A stretch of 60,403 bases of DNA from Flavobacteriaceae bacterium UBA3591 (GCA_002375695.1 DFMO01000004.1:429-60831), one strand, 5' to 3'; positions 50,459-60,157 are shown, counted from the stretch's first letter. The notes: generated by a model not told the origin, from the sequence alone. A program made the numbers and translations.

Positions 50459-51040
50459 ATGTTAGGTTTAAAACTTCCCACAGACCCGCGTTGGGTGAAT
50501 ATTGTTGAAAAAAATATTGAAGATATTCTTACAGATCACGCTTGGTGCGAGCAAAAAGCAGCTTCTACAGCGGTTTCTTTAATAGTGAGTTTCCCAGAAT
50601 ATACAGAGCTTATTCAGGAAATGATTGCGCTTGTTAAAGAAGAAATAAGCCATTTTAAAATGGTTCATGACAAAATTTTAGAACGGGGTTGGGTTTTAGG
50701 TCGCGACCGTAAAGATGAATATGTTTTACAAATTGTACAGTTTTTTCCAAAAGGTGGAAGCCGCACCACTCAACTGGTTCATAGATTGCTGTACGCAGCG
50801 CTAATTGAGGCACGTAGCTGCGAGCGTTTTAGATTGTTAAGCGAAGAGTTAGAAGATAAAGAATTGGCAGAATTTTACCGAAAATTAATGGTGAGTGAAG
50901 CCAACCACTATACTATGTTTTTAGGGTTTGCGCGCAAATATGGCGATAGAAAAGAAGTAGACAAAAAATGGAACGATTTACTTGCTTTTGAAGCAGAAGT
51001 AATGAAAGACTTGAGTAAACACCAATCTATTCACGGGTAA
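50459..51040 (+). CDS. miaE: tRNA-(ms2io6A)-hydroxylase
   Basis: 193 residues. The diiron ligands are in EEISHFKMVHD near residue 60-70 and in SEANHYTMFLGFARKYG near residue 150; LGLKLPTDPRWV is the family start. It hydroxylates the isoprenyl group of ms2i6A37 in tRNAs that read UNN codons, with molecular oxygen. MiaA and MiaB genes are not in the window. It follows dnaX by 63 bases on the same strand. Confidence 0.95.
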   Translation: MLGLKLPTDPRWVNIVEKNIEDILTDHAWCEQKAASTAVSLIVSFPEYTELIQEMIALVKEEISHFKMVHDKILERGWVLGRDRKDEYVLQIVQFFPKGGSRTTQLVHRLLYAALIEARSCERFRLLSEELEDKELAEFYRKLMVSEANHYTMFLGFARKYGDRKEVDKKWNDLLAFEAEVMKDLSKHQSIHG

Positions 51041-51128
51041 TAGAATAGGTTTTATATGCCTTTATTCCTTTTACTTAGCGACAGTTCATATTTATAATTT
51101 GTATTTTTACAAGTTGAATTGATTGACT

Positions 51129-51404
51129 ATGGCCTCGCAAGAAAAGGATGAAAATTTAAAATATAAACGGTCTTATATAGAGAGTCAAAAAACTCAATCT
51201 GCAACAAAAACAAAATCTCCAAAGAATAATATTGGTGCAGAGAAAAAGCCAAAAATTGATGGCGAACCATCATTTTTTGAACGTTGGGAAACAAGCAGGT
51301 TTTGGCTAATTCGTGCAATTTTTGTGGTTGTACGCTCGGTGTGGATGGTTGTAATGGTAATAGGCGGATTTATAGTTTGGTTAATATCGTTGTTGTTTAT
51401 ATGA
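51129..51404 (+). CDS. Small Lys-rich membrane protein
   Basis: 91 residues from the ATG at 51129 (MASQEKDENLKYK); an in-frame TTG two codons earlier is less likely. Residues 1-60 are charged, mostly Lys, and probably disordered; residues 65-91 contain a hydrophobic hairpin or a single long span (VVVRSVWMVVMVIGGFIVWL). Not recognised. The stop overlaps the next gene by four bases (ATGA). Confidence 0.65.
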   Translation: MASQEKDENLKYKRSYIESQKTQSATKTKSPKNNIGAEKKPKIDGEPSFFERWETSRFWLIRAIFVVVRSVWMVVMVIGGFIVWLISLLFI

Positions 51405-51766
51405 TAAGCAAACTTCCACTAAAATGGCTCCATTTTTATGCAGTATTATCTTTATTTATCTTCTTTTGGGTACAAGGGTTAAAGCACTTTTCTGGTATTA
51501 AAGCTAATTGGATATTTCACCATTTAAACGACTTTTTAACAATACCTCTTGTAGCAACCCTATGTTTGCACGGAGTTTGGTTAGTAAAGAAAGACAATAC
51601 CATTAGGTTAAACCTGTTTACAATTTTAAGCCTCGTCGCAATGTTTTCTATTGCATTTGAATATTATCTGCCTATGCAATCGCATCGCTACACAGCCGAC
51701 ATTTACGATGTTTACTGCTACTTTTCTGGAGGAATCATTTTTTATTTTTTACAGAAGTTAAAGTAA
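51401..51766 (+). CDS. Small four-span membrane protein
   Basis: 121 residues from the ATG at 51401, four bases inside the previous gene; a longer start upstream in the same frame would read through the previous gene out of frame and is rejected. Four hydrophobic spans (FYAVLSLFIFFWVQG, IPLVATLCLHGVWLV, LFTILSLVAMFSIAF, YFSGGIIFYFLQ) with a conserved-looking HHLNDFL and MQSHRYTADIYDV. Function unknown. Translationally coupled to the small gene upstream; together they may form a membrane module. Confidence 0.7.
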   Translation: MISKLPLKWLHFYAVLSLFIFFWVQGLKHFSGIKANWIFHHLNDFLTIPLVATLCLHGVWLVKKDNTIRLNLFTILSLVAMFSIAFEYYLPMQSHRYTADIYDVYCYFSGGIIFYFLQKLK

Positions 51767-51771
51767 TCTCT

Positions 51772-52671
51772 TTATTCCGCAGCAAGTTTTTCGTTGTACA
51801 AACTTTTTACTATGCCATCACTAAGACCTATTTTAGGAACATAGACATTTTTGGCTCTACTCCATTTCATTGCAGATAAATATATTTTGGTAGCAGGAAT
51901 TACAACGTCGGCCCTGTCTGGATTCATATCGAGCTGGGTAATACGTTCTTCGTAGGACAGCGAATTCATCATTTGATAGTAATTGGATAAGTAAAAGTAG
52001 CTCAATGGTTTTCCAATTTTTCTACCGCTTTTTTTAAAGATGGTATTAATATTTCCACCGCTACCAATCATCGAAATGTCTTTAAATTTGTTAGTCTCGG
52101 TTTTAATCCACTGTTCCATTTCATCCCAAACCGTATCGTTCACCAAACCTTTTAAAAGTCGAACGGTACCAAGTTTAAAACTTTTTGAAATTAAATTTTC
52201 ACCGTTTGAAAAAACTGTTAATTCTGTACTTCCGCCACCAACATCTACGTATAAAAATGTTTTATCCTTTTCAATTAACGTTTTAAGGTCTGTTGACGCA
52301 ATGATTTCGGCTTCATCTTTACCGTCAATAATGTTAACCGTTAATCCAGTTTTTTGCTCGATATTTTTTGCAACATCGTGTCCATTAGCAGCCTCTCGCA
52401 TAGCCGAAGTAGCGCAGGCCTTATAGCGTTTTACATTGTGCGTTTTCATTAAAAGGGTAAATGCTTTCATAGCATCTATCATTCTATTTGCACTACTTTC
52501 AGATATTTTATTGTGAAGAAACACTTCGGTTCCTAAGCGAATTGGCACACGTACCAACGAAGTTTTTTTAAATATAGGGTCTTTATCTCTTTGTTCTATT
52601 ACTGTTACAATTAAAAGTCTAATGGCATTACTGCCAATGTCAACAGCTCCGTATTTTTCAATGTTTAACAA
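51772..52671 (-). CDS. ppx: Exopolyphosphatase/GppA-family phosphatase
   Basis: 299 residues, the short Ppx form without the C-terminal HD domain. Nucleotide-binding marks of the actin-like fold are AVDIGSNAIRLL, CATSAMREAANG, YVDVGGGSTELTVF and MIGSGGNINTIF. It should hydrolyse terminal phosphate from polyphosphate or convert pppGpp to ppGpp. It lies two bases downstream of ppk1, which strongly supports a polyphosphate role. Confidence 0.95.
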   Translation of the reverse strand: MLNIEKYGAVDIGSNAIRLLIVTVIEQRDKDPIFKKTSLVRVPIRLGTEVFLHNKISESSANRMIDAMKAFTLLMKTHNVKRYKACATSAMREAANGHDVAKNIEQKTGLTVNIIDGKDEAEIIASTDLKTLIEKDKTFLYVDVGGGSTELTVFSNGENLISKSFKLGTVRLLKGLVNDTVWDEMEQWIKTETNKFKDISMIGSGGNINTIFKKSGRKIGKPLSYFYLSNYYQMMNSLSYEERITQLDMNPDRADVVIPATKIYLSAMKWSRAKNVYVPKIGLSDGIVKSLYNEKLAAE

Positions 52672-52673
52672 AA

Positions 52674-54770
52674 TCAGTATACTTCTAGTTTTCTTAAATA
52701 ATAATCGTACATTTTAAATTGTGAACGCACGGGTGGTTTGTTATTTCTTCGGTAAGCATTATCATTTTTAATACTAAAAACACGCGCTTTCACGTTATCA
52801 CGCCATCCAATTTCAAAGTTTTCTAAAATTTCTTTTTTTAGGTCTTCATCGTAGATTGGACAAGATATTTCAACTCTATTATCGAGGTTTCTACCCATTA
52901 AATCTGCCGATGAAATATAAACTTTATTATCGCCTCCATTTTCAAAAATAAATAATCGAGGGTGTTCTAATAATTTACCTACAATACTTATAGCCTCTAT
53001 GTTTTCACTCATCCCTTTTACCCCCGGAATTAAACAGCAAATACCGCGTACTATTAATTTTATTTTTACACCCGCCCTACTCGCTTCATAGAGTTTATCT
53101 ATCATTTTATAATCTGAAAGACTATTGAGTTTTAGTTTTATGCCACTGGGAAGGCCCGCTTTTTTATTTTTAATTTCGGTATCAATTAATTGATACAAAG
53201 CCTTTCGGGTATAATGTGGCGAAACAATTAAGTGATTGTATTTTCTAACTTGGTAGTTGACTTCAAAAAAGTCGAATACTTTATTAATTTCTTTACAAAT
53301 TTTTGGATTGGCGGTAAACAACGTGTAATCTGTATAAAATCGAGCGGTAGACTCATTAAAATTTCCTGTGCTTAAAATTCCATAACGCACTTTTTTCTTA
53401 TTTTCTATCCTTTCAACTAAACAAGCTTTGCAGTGTACTTTTAATCCTTTTACGCCAAATATTAGCTTTATATCTTCGCTTTGTAATAACTCGGCATATT
53501 TAATATTGGCTTCTTCGTCAAAACGTGCTTGCAACTCAATTTGAACCGTTACATCTTTACCATTTTTTTTCGCATTTATAAGCGAACTTGCAATATGCGA
53601 TACTTCGGCAAGTCTATAAATTGTAATTTTTATCGATTTTACTTTTGGGTCGAGCGCTGCTTCTCGTAAAAACTTTATAACATACATAAATGTTTGGTAA
53701 GGCGCATGAAGAAGATAATCTTTTTTAACTATCTTATCGAATAAACTACCTTGTAAGCTTAAACCGGGAATTGGCAACGGTTCTTTGGGCTCGTATTGCA
53801 AATCGGGTCTTCCCAGCCTTGGAAAATTCATATAATCACGTCGGTTATGATATCTTCCTCCAGGAATAATACTATCGGTTTTATCGACCCCCATTTTATC
53901 TAAAAGAAACTGTAACGTTTTTGCGTCAATACTTTTATCATAAACAAACCTAACAGGATCGCCCGCACTTCTATTTTTTACACTTTTTGAAATTTTTTCT
54001 ATAAAACTTCTACTTAAATCACTGTCTATATCTAACTCGGCATCACGAGTAATTTTAATCATGTGTGCCGAAATTGTTTCGTACTTAAATATGCTAAAAA
54101 TGTTGTGCAGACAATGTCTGATTAAATCGTCTAAAATAATTACGTATTGTTTATCGCCCTTTGGTGGTAATACAACAAAACGGTCTATTGTACGTGGTAT
54201 TTCAATTAGCGCGTAGTTGTGTTTGGTTTCAAAAGTATCGTCGTCCTTATTCATTACCATGGTTACGGCAAGATAGGCTGCGCTATCACGAAGGCTTGGA
54301 AATTCTTCCAATTCGCCCAACATAATAGTCATCATGGCCGGACTTACATTCTGAATAAAATAATCTGAAAGAAACTTGCTTTGGTCTGGGGTAACTTCGG
54401 TTTCATTTATAATAAAAATATTTTCTTTCCGAAGTTCTTTTTGAATATCACTTAAAATATTTAAGCTATGTGCCTGTTGTTCAATTACTGTTTTTGTTAT
54501 TACTTCCAACAGGTCTTGCGCCGAAATTCCCCCCAAAAAGCTCTTTCCCATTTTTCCTGCATCTACAATTCGTTTAATAGTAGCGTACCGAATTTTAAAA
54601 AACTCATCCAAATTATTAGAAAATATTCCTAAAAAGCGCAACCTTTCTATTAACGGAATTTTTTTATCGTTAGCCTCTTGTAAAACACGCGCATTAAATT
54701 GTAGCCAACTTAATTCTCTGTTAGTGTAAATATTATCTTGCTGGGTATGCTTGCTTACTTTTTCGGTCAT
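52674..54770 (-). CDS. ppk1: Polyphosphate kinase 1
   Basis: 698 residues, full-length PPK1 with N, head, C1 and C2 domains. The start NRELSWLQFNARVLQEA, the catalytic His in GLKVHCKACLVERI, YGILSTGNFNESTARFYTDY, and GGDNKVYISSADLMGRNLDNR near the end are all standard. It makes polyphosphate from ATP at the inner membrane. The start overlaps the stop of the histidine phosphatase gene by one base and the stop lies two bases before ppx. Confidence 0.97.
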   Translation of the reverse strand: MTEKVSKHTQQDNIYTNRELSWLQFNARVLQEANDKKIPLIERLRFLGIFSNNLDEFFKIRYATIKRIVDAGKMGKSFLGGISAQDLLEVITKTVIEQQAHSLNILSDIQKELRKENIFIINETEVTPDQSKFLSDYFIQNVSPAMMTIMLGELEEFPSLRDSAAYLAVTMVMNKDDDTFETKHNYALIEIPRTIDRFVVLPPKGDKQYVIILDDLIRHCLHNIFSIFKYETISAHMIKITRDAELDIDSDLSRSFIEKISKSVKNRSAGDPVRFVYDKSIDAKTLQFLLDKMGVDKTDSIIPGGRYHNRRDYMNFPRLGRPDLQYEPKEPLPIPGLSLQGSLFDKIVKKDYLLHAPYQTFMYVIKFLREAALDPKVKSIKITIYRLAEVSHIASSLINAKKNGKDVTVQIELQARFDEEANIKYAELLQSEDIKLIFGVKGLKVHCKACLVERIENKKKVRYGILSTGNFNESTARFYTDYTLFTANPKICKEINKVFDFFEVNYQVRKYNHLIVSPHYTRKALYQLIDTEIKNKKAGLPSGIKLKLNSLSDYKMIDKLYEASRAGVKIKLIVRGICCLIPGVKGMSENIEAISIVGKLLEHPRLFIFENGGDNKVYISSADLMGRNLDNRVEISCPIYDEDLKKEILENFEIGWRDNVKARVFSIKNDNAYRRNNKPPVRSQFKMYDYYLRKLEVY

Positions 54771-55255
54771 TATTTTAAGTCCCTCGGAAATATTGTGTTA
54801 ATGGTTTTACCTGTAGTTATTTCGCTCCATTTTTCTACATTAAAAGCCAACATAATAAAGCCACAAGTAGGAACATTATCGATATAAATATCGCCCAACA
54901 TATTTGCCACAGAAGTAAATGCGTGATTATGCCCTACGATCATTACCTTATCCAAATTTTCGGGAAGCGATTTAATAATGCGCATAACATTTTGCCCACT
55001 AAAATCGTATAATTCGTGATTTGTCTCAAAATTAGCATCGTCGATTTGTAAAGCATCTTTAAAAAATTGTGCTGTAGAAAGTGCCCTCGTTGCATCGCTG
55101 CTAATTATTTTTTGTGGAGGTTGGATTATTGATGAAACGTGTTCTGAAACCAACTTACCATCGCGCTTTCCCCTACCCTTTAACGGCCGTTTGTGGTCGT
55201 CTACATCGTGTTTCCAAGAAGATTTGGCGTGGCGCACTAAGTATAGTATTTTCAT
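54770..55255 (-). CDS. Histidine phosphatase family protein (SixA-like)
   Basis: 161 residues. The RHG motif is LVRHAKSSWKH at residue 7, followed by RPLKGRGKRDG, SSDATRALSTAQFF and the second catalytic His in VMIVGHNHAF. This is the SixA type, which dephosphorylates phospho-His in some bacteria; its action here is unknown. One-base overlap with ppk1 (ATG inside the stop) makes it the first gene of a polyphosphate operon, so it may act on polyphosphate or on its kinase; inference. Confidence 0.93.
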   Translation of the reverse strand: MKILYLVRHAKSSWKHDVDDHKRPLKGRGKRDGKLVSEHVSSIIQPPQKIISSDATRALSTAQFFKDALQIDDANFETNHELYDFSGQNVMRIIKSLPENLDKVMIVGHNHAFTSVANMLGDIYIDNVPTCGFIMLAFNVEKWSEITTGKTINTIFPRDLK

Positions 55256-55339
55256 GGCTTCAGTAATTGGGGATTTATGTGTCTAAATTAATAAATTAAC
55301 TATAGTTTATCTAATTTTTGCATTGCTGAATTTAGGGTT

Positions 55340-55984
55340 TTACGGTGCCAATCGCTCAATTAGCCAGTCTTCACCTTTCAAGGTGTATCTAATCCTGTCG
55401 TGCAATCTATTGGGCCTGCCTTGCCAAAATTCAATTGAAATAGGCTTTACCAAAAAGCCACCCCAATCATCGGGTTTTGGCACTTCGGAGTTTTTATATT
55501 TCTCTTCGAGTTTAGCCAAGTTTTTTTCTAAAACCTCTCGTGAAGCTACAACTTCACTTTGATGCGAAACCGCAGCGCCCAACTGACTTCCCTTTGGCCG
55601 GGAATGAAAATAGTTGGTTGAATCTGCTTCCGAAGTTTTTTCAGCAATTCCTTTTATAATTATTTGCCGTTCCATATTTGGCCAAAAGAAAGAAAGCGAA
55701 ACTTTGTGATTATTTGTAATTGATTTGCCTTTTTCACTGTTATAATTGGTGTAAAAATAGAAACCGTATTCGTCGTATTTTTTCAACAGCACTACGCGCC
55801 CCTTTGGAAAACCATCGGTACCGATCGTGGAAAGGGTCATTGCATTTACTTCATCTACACCGCCACTATCCTTCACCTCAAAAAACCAAGTACGGAATTG
55901 CTGCATCGGGTTTACGTCAACAGACGTTTCAGAAAGTTCACCTTTTTCGTAAGATTTTCGGTAATCGTGAAGCTTTTCGGCCAT
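55340..55984 (-). CDS. pdxH: Pyridoxamine 5'-phosphate oxidase
   Basis: 214 residues. The FMN-binding family marks are NAMTLSTIGTDGFPKGRVV, DEYGFYFYTNYNSEKG, SHRPKGSQ-like FHSRPKGSQLGAAVSHQSE and IEFWQGRPNRLHDRI, then WLIERLAP at the end. It oxidises pyridoxamine or pyridoxine phosphate to pyridoxal 5'-phosphate. It has no close operon partner, as the preceding pseudogene is on the same strand but separated. Confidence 0.97.
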   Translation of the reverse strand: MAEKLHDYRKSYEKGELSETSVDVNPMQQFRTWFFEVKDSGGVDEVNAMTLSTIGTDGFPKGRVVLLKKYDEYGFYFYTNYNSEKGKSITNNHKVSLSFFWPNMERQIIIKGIAEKTSEADSTNYFHSRPKGSQLGAAVSHQSEVVASREVLEKNLAKLEEKYKNSEVPKPDDWGGFLVKPISIEFWQGRPNRLHDRIRYTLKGEDWLIERLAP

Positions 55985-56089
55985 GGTTTGAGTTTTAACG
56001 CAAGTTAAGAGTTTTAACGAAGCTATAAAACAGTGGGATATTAAATATGTATTAAAATTATGGTTGAAATTATGGGCGAAATTGAAAGA

Positions 56090-57217
56090 CTATTCCACTA
56101 CTATTCTTTGGGTTGTAGTACCATTAGCTGAAAAGACCCTTAAAATATAAAGCCCACTTAAAAGTCCATCAACCGGAATTCTGGATAGCCCCATATTTAT
56201 AGTGCCCGAACGGTCTATTTTACCCTGCACTGAAATCAATGAGTAGTCACCTTCCACTTTCGATGAAATATTAAAATAGGTAATTGCCGGATTGGGATAA
56301 ATTTTGAATGGCGCTGCAACAGATTCCTGATTTCCCAAAGCATCACACTCCGCCTCATTATTTACAAATGTTGTAAATGGGTCTTTATACCAATCGTCAA
56401 GATAGGTGGCACTGGCGTCGTCCACAAAGATACATTGTAAGTTGTCTGTGCCATATACATTGAAGGAGCCTATATTTTCGTTATTGCCGTTGCGTAGGTC
56501 TAGATGATTTAATGGGGGCATAAATGGAGCCAATAAGAGTATTAGGGCAGGATTTTGAGTTAGATCCAAACTCTCTATATCGTTTCTACCGCAAACCAAA
56601 TAAAAAAGTTCCGGATTATTAGAGGTGTCTAAAGAGGCAATATTGTTTGAAGAACAAGAAAGTACTTCTAAAAAAAGATTCTTAGAAAGATCCAATGCTG
56701 AAATTTGATTTTAGCTACAATCGATTTCAATCAAAGATGGCACATTGGATAAATCCAGTGATGTCAAATAATTTTCAAAACACTCCACTACCACTAACAT
56801 TTGACTATTTAACAGTAAACTAGTTAATTGACTGCCTTGACAGCTAAGCCACTCCAAATGTGTATTGCTCGACAAATCCAAACTAGTGAATGGATTAAAT
56901 GTGCAGCCCAGCGTTTTAAGCATTGAATTTTGTGAAAGATCTACCTGTTCCACCAAATTATAACTAAAATCCAACCATTCGAGTGCTATAAAGTCTTCTA
57001 TTCCAATTAAATCTATAACCCCAATTTGAGAATTAAGATCTAAGGTAATTACGTTTTCAATATTTGCAGTAAGCACCTGCCCATTTCAAGGTACACCATC
57101 ACCCATGCCGTTGGCTTACAAAAAATTTTCAAAATTGGGGTCGGGAACTGATGTATATTGAGAATAACAAACCATTGTTGTGGCCAGGAATAAGAAAATG
57201 AGTATTGATTTTTTCAT
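56090..57217 (-). pseudogene. Leucine-rich-repeat secreted protein, broken by three in-frame stops
   Basis: One frame runs from the ATG at 57217 to 56090 (376 codons) with a signal peptide (ILIFLFLATTMVCYSQ), PDPNFENFL, leucine-rich repeats of the Bacteroidota type (CSxNxIxxLDxSxNPxL) and a C-terminal T9SS type A-like tail (FKIYPNPAITYFNIS, GLYILRVFSANGTTTQRIVVE). Stops TAA at 57118, TGA at 57088 and TAA at 56713 break it; there is no frameshift. Family comparison suggests FL-E-ANG and CS-Q-NQI as the original reading at two sites. Two fragments, from 57076 and 56695, remain open. Likely a decaying adhesin. Confidence 0.85.
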
Positions 57218-57268
57218 GTTTCTCTAAATAACAGGGCGATGGTTTCAATAAAAGTACAAATAAATTAT

Positions 57269-58174
57269 TCAGAACTCAAATACTCTCCCATCCTCCGCCA
57301 ATTCCACATTTTCAAAAACTTCCTGCGCTTCTTTTCGGAAAAGCTCCAAATCGCCATAACGCCCAGAATAGTGACCGAGTATTAAAGTTTCAACTTTTGC
57401 CTTTCTGGCAATCACTCCAGCCTCTTTTGCAGTACTGTGTTTGGTTTTATCGCAAAGATGGTGGTGTTCTTCCAGAAAAGTAGATTCGTGGTATAAAACA
57501 GTGGCGCCTTCAATTTGCGGCACTATCTGTGGATAATAAGCTGTGTCGCTGCAATAAGCATAGCTTTTTGAAGGTGGCGGGTCAAAAGTAATTTCTTTAT
57601 TAGAAATTAGTTTGCCCTCCCTATTCTCAACATCAAAACCTTGTTTAATTTTATTGTAATAACTTAAATCGATATTGAGTTTTCGAGCCTTTTCAACATC
57701 TAATTTTCGGTCATCTGGTTTTTCTTTAAACAAGAAACCATTGGTATAAACTCTGTGATCCAACGGGATGGTTTCTACCGTAACTTTGTCGTCCTCAAAA
57801 ATGATTTGTGGAGTGGTTTCCTCTAATTCGTGAAAGTAGAGTGGATAATTTGTGTATGCCTTCCCCAGCTTTAGCAATAATAATATAGCTTGTTTTATTC
57901 CCTTTGGACCATAAACATGCAATTCGGCTTCTCTACCTAGTAAAAGAAAGGTAGAAATAAGTCCCACCAAACCATAAAAGTGGTCGCCGTGTAAATGTGA
58001 GATAAATATATGCCGAATACGCGAAAATTTAACCCTGCATTTTCGCAATTGCATTTGCGTGCCTTCACCGCAATCAATTAAAAATAAATGACCCTTTATT
58101 TCCAAAACCTGCGCTGTTGGGTGCGTTGAGGCCGTTGGTGTTGCAGAATGACATCCTAGGATGGTAAGTTTCAT
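57269..58174 (-). CDS. rnz: Ribonuclease Z
   Basis: 301 residues, short form. The metallo-beta-lactamase motif is SHLHGDHFYG near residue 60, with HSTAKEAG near residue 245 and LILGHYSGRYGD near residue 270 as later ligands; the family start is LTILGCHSATPTASTHP. It cuts tRNA precursors at the 3' end. It is preceded by a small STAS-like gene 52 bases upstream and followed by the pseudogene. Confidence 0.97.
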   Translation of the reverse strand: MKLTILGCHSATPTASTHPTAQVLEIKGHLFLIDCGEGTQMQLRKCRVKFSRIRHIFISHLHGDHFYGLVGLISTFLLLGREAELHVYGPKGIKQAILLLLKLGKAYTNYPLYFHELEETTPQIIFEDDKVTVETIPLDHRVYTNGFLFKEKPDDRKLDVEKARKLNIDLSYYNKIKQGFDVENREGKLISNKEITFDPPPSKSYAYCSDTAYYPQIVPQIEGATVLYHESTFLEEHHHLCDKTKHSTAKEAGVIARKAKVETLILGHYSGRYGDLELFRKEAQEVFENVELAEDGRVFEF

Positions 58175-58226
58175 AATTAAATGGCATTTTTTGAGTTAGA
58201 GTTACAATAACAATTTTATTGTAAAA

Positions 58227-58562
58227 TTAAAACCCTAAATCTCTTTCAATTTCTTCCATTTCTATAATGTCTTCTGCCTCTTGAAGGGTTGGCACTACGA
58301 TCATTTCAAAAGGTACATCATCAATATTAATTGCATTGTTTACAATTACAAAAGACTGTTTTGTTTTTCGATGCAAATTTGAAGTTTTTAGAAATTCTAA
58401 TAGTTGTGGTAATTCCAGCGAGTCGTATTTCAATAGGTTTAAAACAACATTCTGACCTTTATATTTTGTAGGAATTTGCGTTTCAATAAACGAAGCAAAA
58501 TCTATAATATCGTCCTTTTCATCTTCAAGGATTACAAAATTGGGATGATTTTCAATTTTCAT
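58227..58562 (-). CDS. Small STAS-like protein of unknown function
   Basis: 111 residues. Alternating strands and helices (NHPNFVILEDEKDDI, VVLNLLKYDSLELPQLLEFLK, SFVIVNNAINIDDVPFEMIVVPT) resemble a STAS/anti-anti-sigma fold without a clear phospho-Ser. The acidic tail EDIIEMEEIERDLGF is notable. It is often found beside rnz in flavobacteria, and here also lies between pyrB and rnz on the same strand. Function unknown. Confidence 0.75.
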   Translation of the reverse strand: MKIENHPNFVILEDEKDDIIDFASFIETQIPTKYKGQNVVLNLLKYDSLELPQLLEFLKTSNLHRKTKQSFVIVNNAINIDDVPFEMIVVPTLQEAEDIIEMEEIERDLGF

Positions 58563-58589
58563 AATATGACTCGTTTTGGTGTAAGTCTC

Positions 58590-59528
58590 TTAGTTTATAT
58601 TGTGACCAATTTTTGAAGCCAATAAATAAATTACGGCCATACGAATAGCGACGCCATTTTCTACCTGATTTAGAATAATAGCTTGCTTGCTATCTGCAAC
58701 GTCACTAGTTATTTCTACTCCGCGGTTAATTGGTCCCGGATGCATTACTACAATCTCTTTATCGAGCGAATTTAAGATTGCTTTATTTAAACCAAATTGT
58801 TGCGTATATTCTCTTGTTGTTGGAAAATAACTAATATCCATGCGCTCATTTTGTACACGTAGCATATTTGCTACATCGCACCATTCTAAAGCTTTACGCA
58901 GGTTGGTCTCCACCCCTACGTTTAATTTTTCTATGTGTTTTGGAATAAGCGTCATAGGGCCACATACTTTAACCGATGCTCCAAGTTTTTGCAATGCAAA
59001 TATGTTTGAAAGAGCCACACGCGAATGTAAAATATCGCCTACAATAACCACTTTTTTCCCAGCCACATCGCCCAGCTTTTCACGTATTGAATAGCTATCT
59101 AATAGTGCTTGGGTAGGATGTTCGTGAGCCCCATCGCCAGCATTGATGATACTTGCATTTACATGTTTTGATAAAAACACACCAGCCCCTGGGTTGGGAT
59201 GTCTCATTATTACCATATCTACCTTCATTGCCAAAATATTATTAACCGTATCTATTAAGGTTTCACCTTTAGCAACCGAAGAACTGGAAGACGCAAAATT
59301 AATTACATCTGCAGACAGGCGTTTCTCGGCTAATTCAAAAGATAATTTGGTACGGGTACTGTTTTCAAAAAACAGATTGGCAATAGTAATATCACGTAAA
59401 GAAGGAACTTTTTTAATTGGCCGGTTGATTATTTCTTTAAAATGATCTGCGGTTTCGAAGATTAAATGAATATCGGCTTCGGTTATATTTTTAATACCCA
59501 ATAAGTGGTTTACACTTAGTTCGCTCAT
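58590..59528 (-). CDS. pyrB: Aspartate carbamoyltransferase catalytic subunit
   Basis: 312 residues. Carbamoyl-phosphate binding FFENSTRTKLSFELAEKRL near residue 50, HPTQALLDSYSIREKLG near residue 135, and the loop MRVQNERMD near 225 are standard. It makes carbamoyl aspartate in pyrimidine synthesis. No regulatory pyrI gene follows. It lies 61 bases downstream of pyrR on the same strand. Confidence 0.97.
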   Translation of the reverse strand: MSELSVNHLLGIKNITEADIHLIFETADHFKEIINRPIKKVPSLRDITIANLFFENSTRTKLSFELAEKRLSADVINFASSSSSVAKGETLIDTVNNILAMKVDMVIMRHPNPGAGVFLSKHVNASIINAGDGAHEHPTQALLDSYSIREKLGDVAGKKVVIVGDILHSRVALSNIFALQKLGASVKVCGPMTLIPKHIEKLNVGVETNLRKALEWCDVANMLRVQNERMDISYFPTTREYTQQFGLNKAILNSLDKEIVVMHPGPINRGVEITSDVADSKQAIILNQVENGVAIRMAVIYLLASKIGHNIN

Positions 59529-59589
59529 TTGGTCTGTATTATTTTATTCTTTTAGCTTTCTAATTTCAGAAGAAAAAAGAAAGTTTCCT

Positions 59590-60129
59590 TTAATTTTTTA
59601 CCAGATATACTGCATCTTCTCCATCTTGGTCTTTCCAGCATACTTTCACTTTTTCATTGTTTATTGCGTCTACTTGCCTGCCGCGATAATCGGGCTGAAT
59701 TGGTAAATGTCTACTAAATCTTCGATCTATTAACGTGAGTAATTCAATGTCTAACGGCCTCCCAAACGACTGCACAGCGGTTAAAGCCGAACGTATACTA
59801 CGACCGGTGAAAAGAACGTCGTCTATAAAAACAACATTTTTATCCTCTACTAAAAAATTGATATTCGTTTTATTGGCCTCAAGTGGTTTTTCACTTCTTC
59901 GGAAATCGTCTCTAAAAAAAGTGATATCTAAATACCCAAGTTTAATATCCTTTATGTGGTATTCTTCTTCCAATAGCGTTTTGAGTCTTTCGGCTAAAAA
60001 TACACCTCTGGGTTGAATTCCAATAAGTACAGTTTTATTAAAATCGTCGTGCTTTTCAATCAATTGACATGCCAAACGATTAAGCGCAATATTAATTTCG
60101 GTTGCGTTTAATAACACTTTTTGACTCAT
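59590..60129 (-). CDS. pyrR: PyrR: pyr regulator / uracil phosphoribosyltransferase
   Basis: 179 residues. The PRPP-binding motif VVFIDDVLFTGRSIRSAL is near residue 95, preceded by LIGIQPRGVFLAERL and followed by LIDRRFSRHLPIQPDYRGR. In Firmicutes PyrR binds the pyr leader RNA and also has UPRTase activity. Its leader here is short (a TATTTTTG -7 element at 60158-60165), so a classical PyrR-regulated attenuator upstream is absent. It is followed by pyrB. Confidence 0.96.
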   Translation of the reverse strand: MSQKVLLNATEINIALNRLACQLIEKHDDFNKTVLIGIQPRGVFLAERLKTLLEEEYHIKDIKLGYLDITFFRDDFRRSEKPLEANKTNINFLVEDKNVVFIDDVLFTGRSIRSALTAVQSFGRPLDIELLTLIDRRFSRHLPIQPDYRGRQVDAINNEKVKVCWKDQDGEDAVYLVKN

Positions 60130-60157
60130 AGGTAGTTCTTAACTTGTATTCGGAGGT

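Noticed and set aside
51284..51400. Longer N-terminus for the four-span membrane protein
   Set aside because: The extra 39 residues are read out of frame inside the preceding gene, and an ATGA overlap gives a natural start at 51401.
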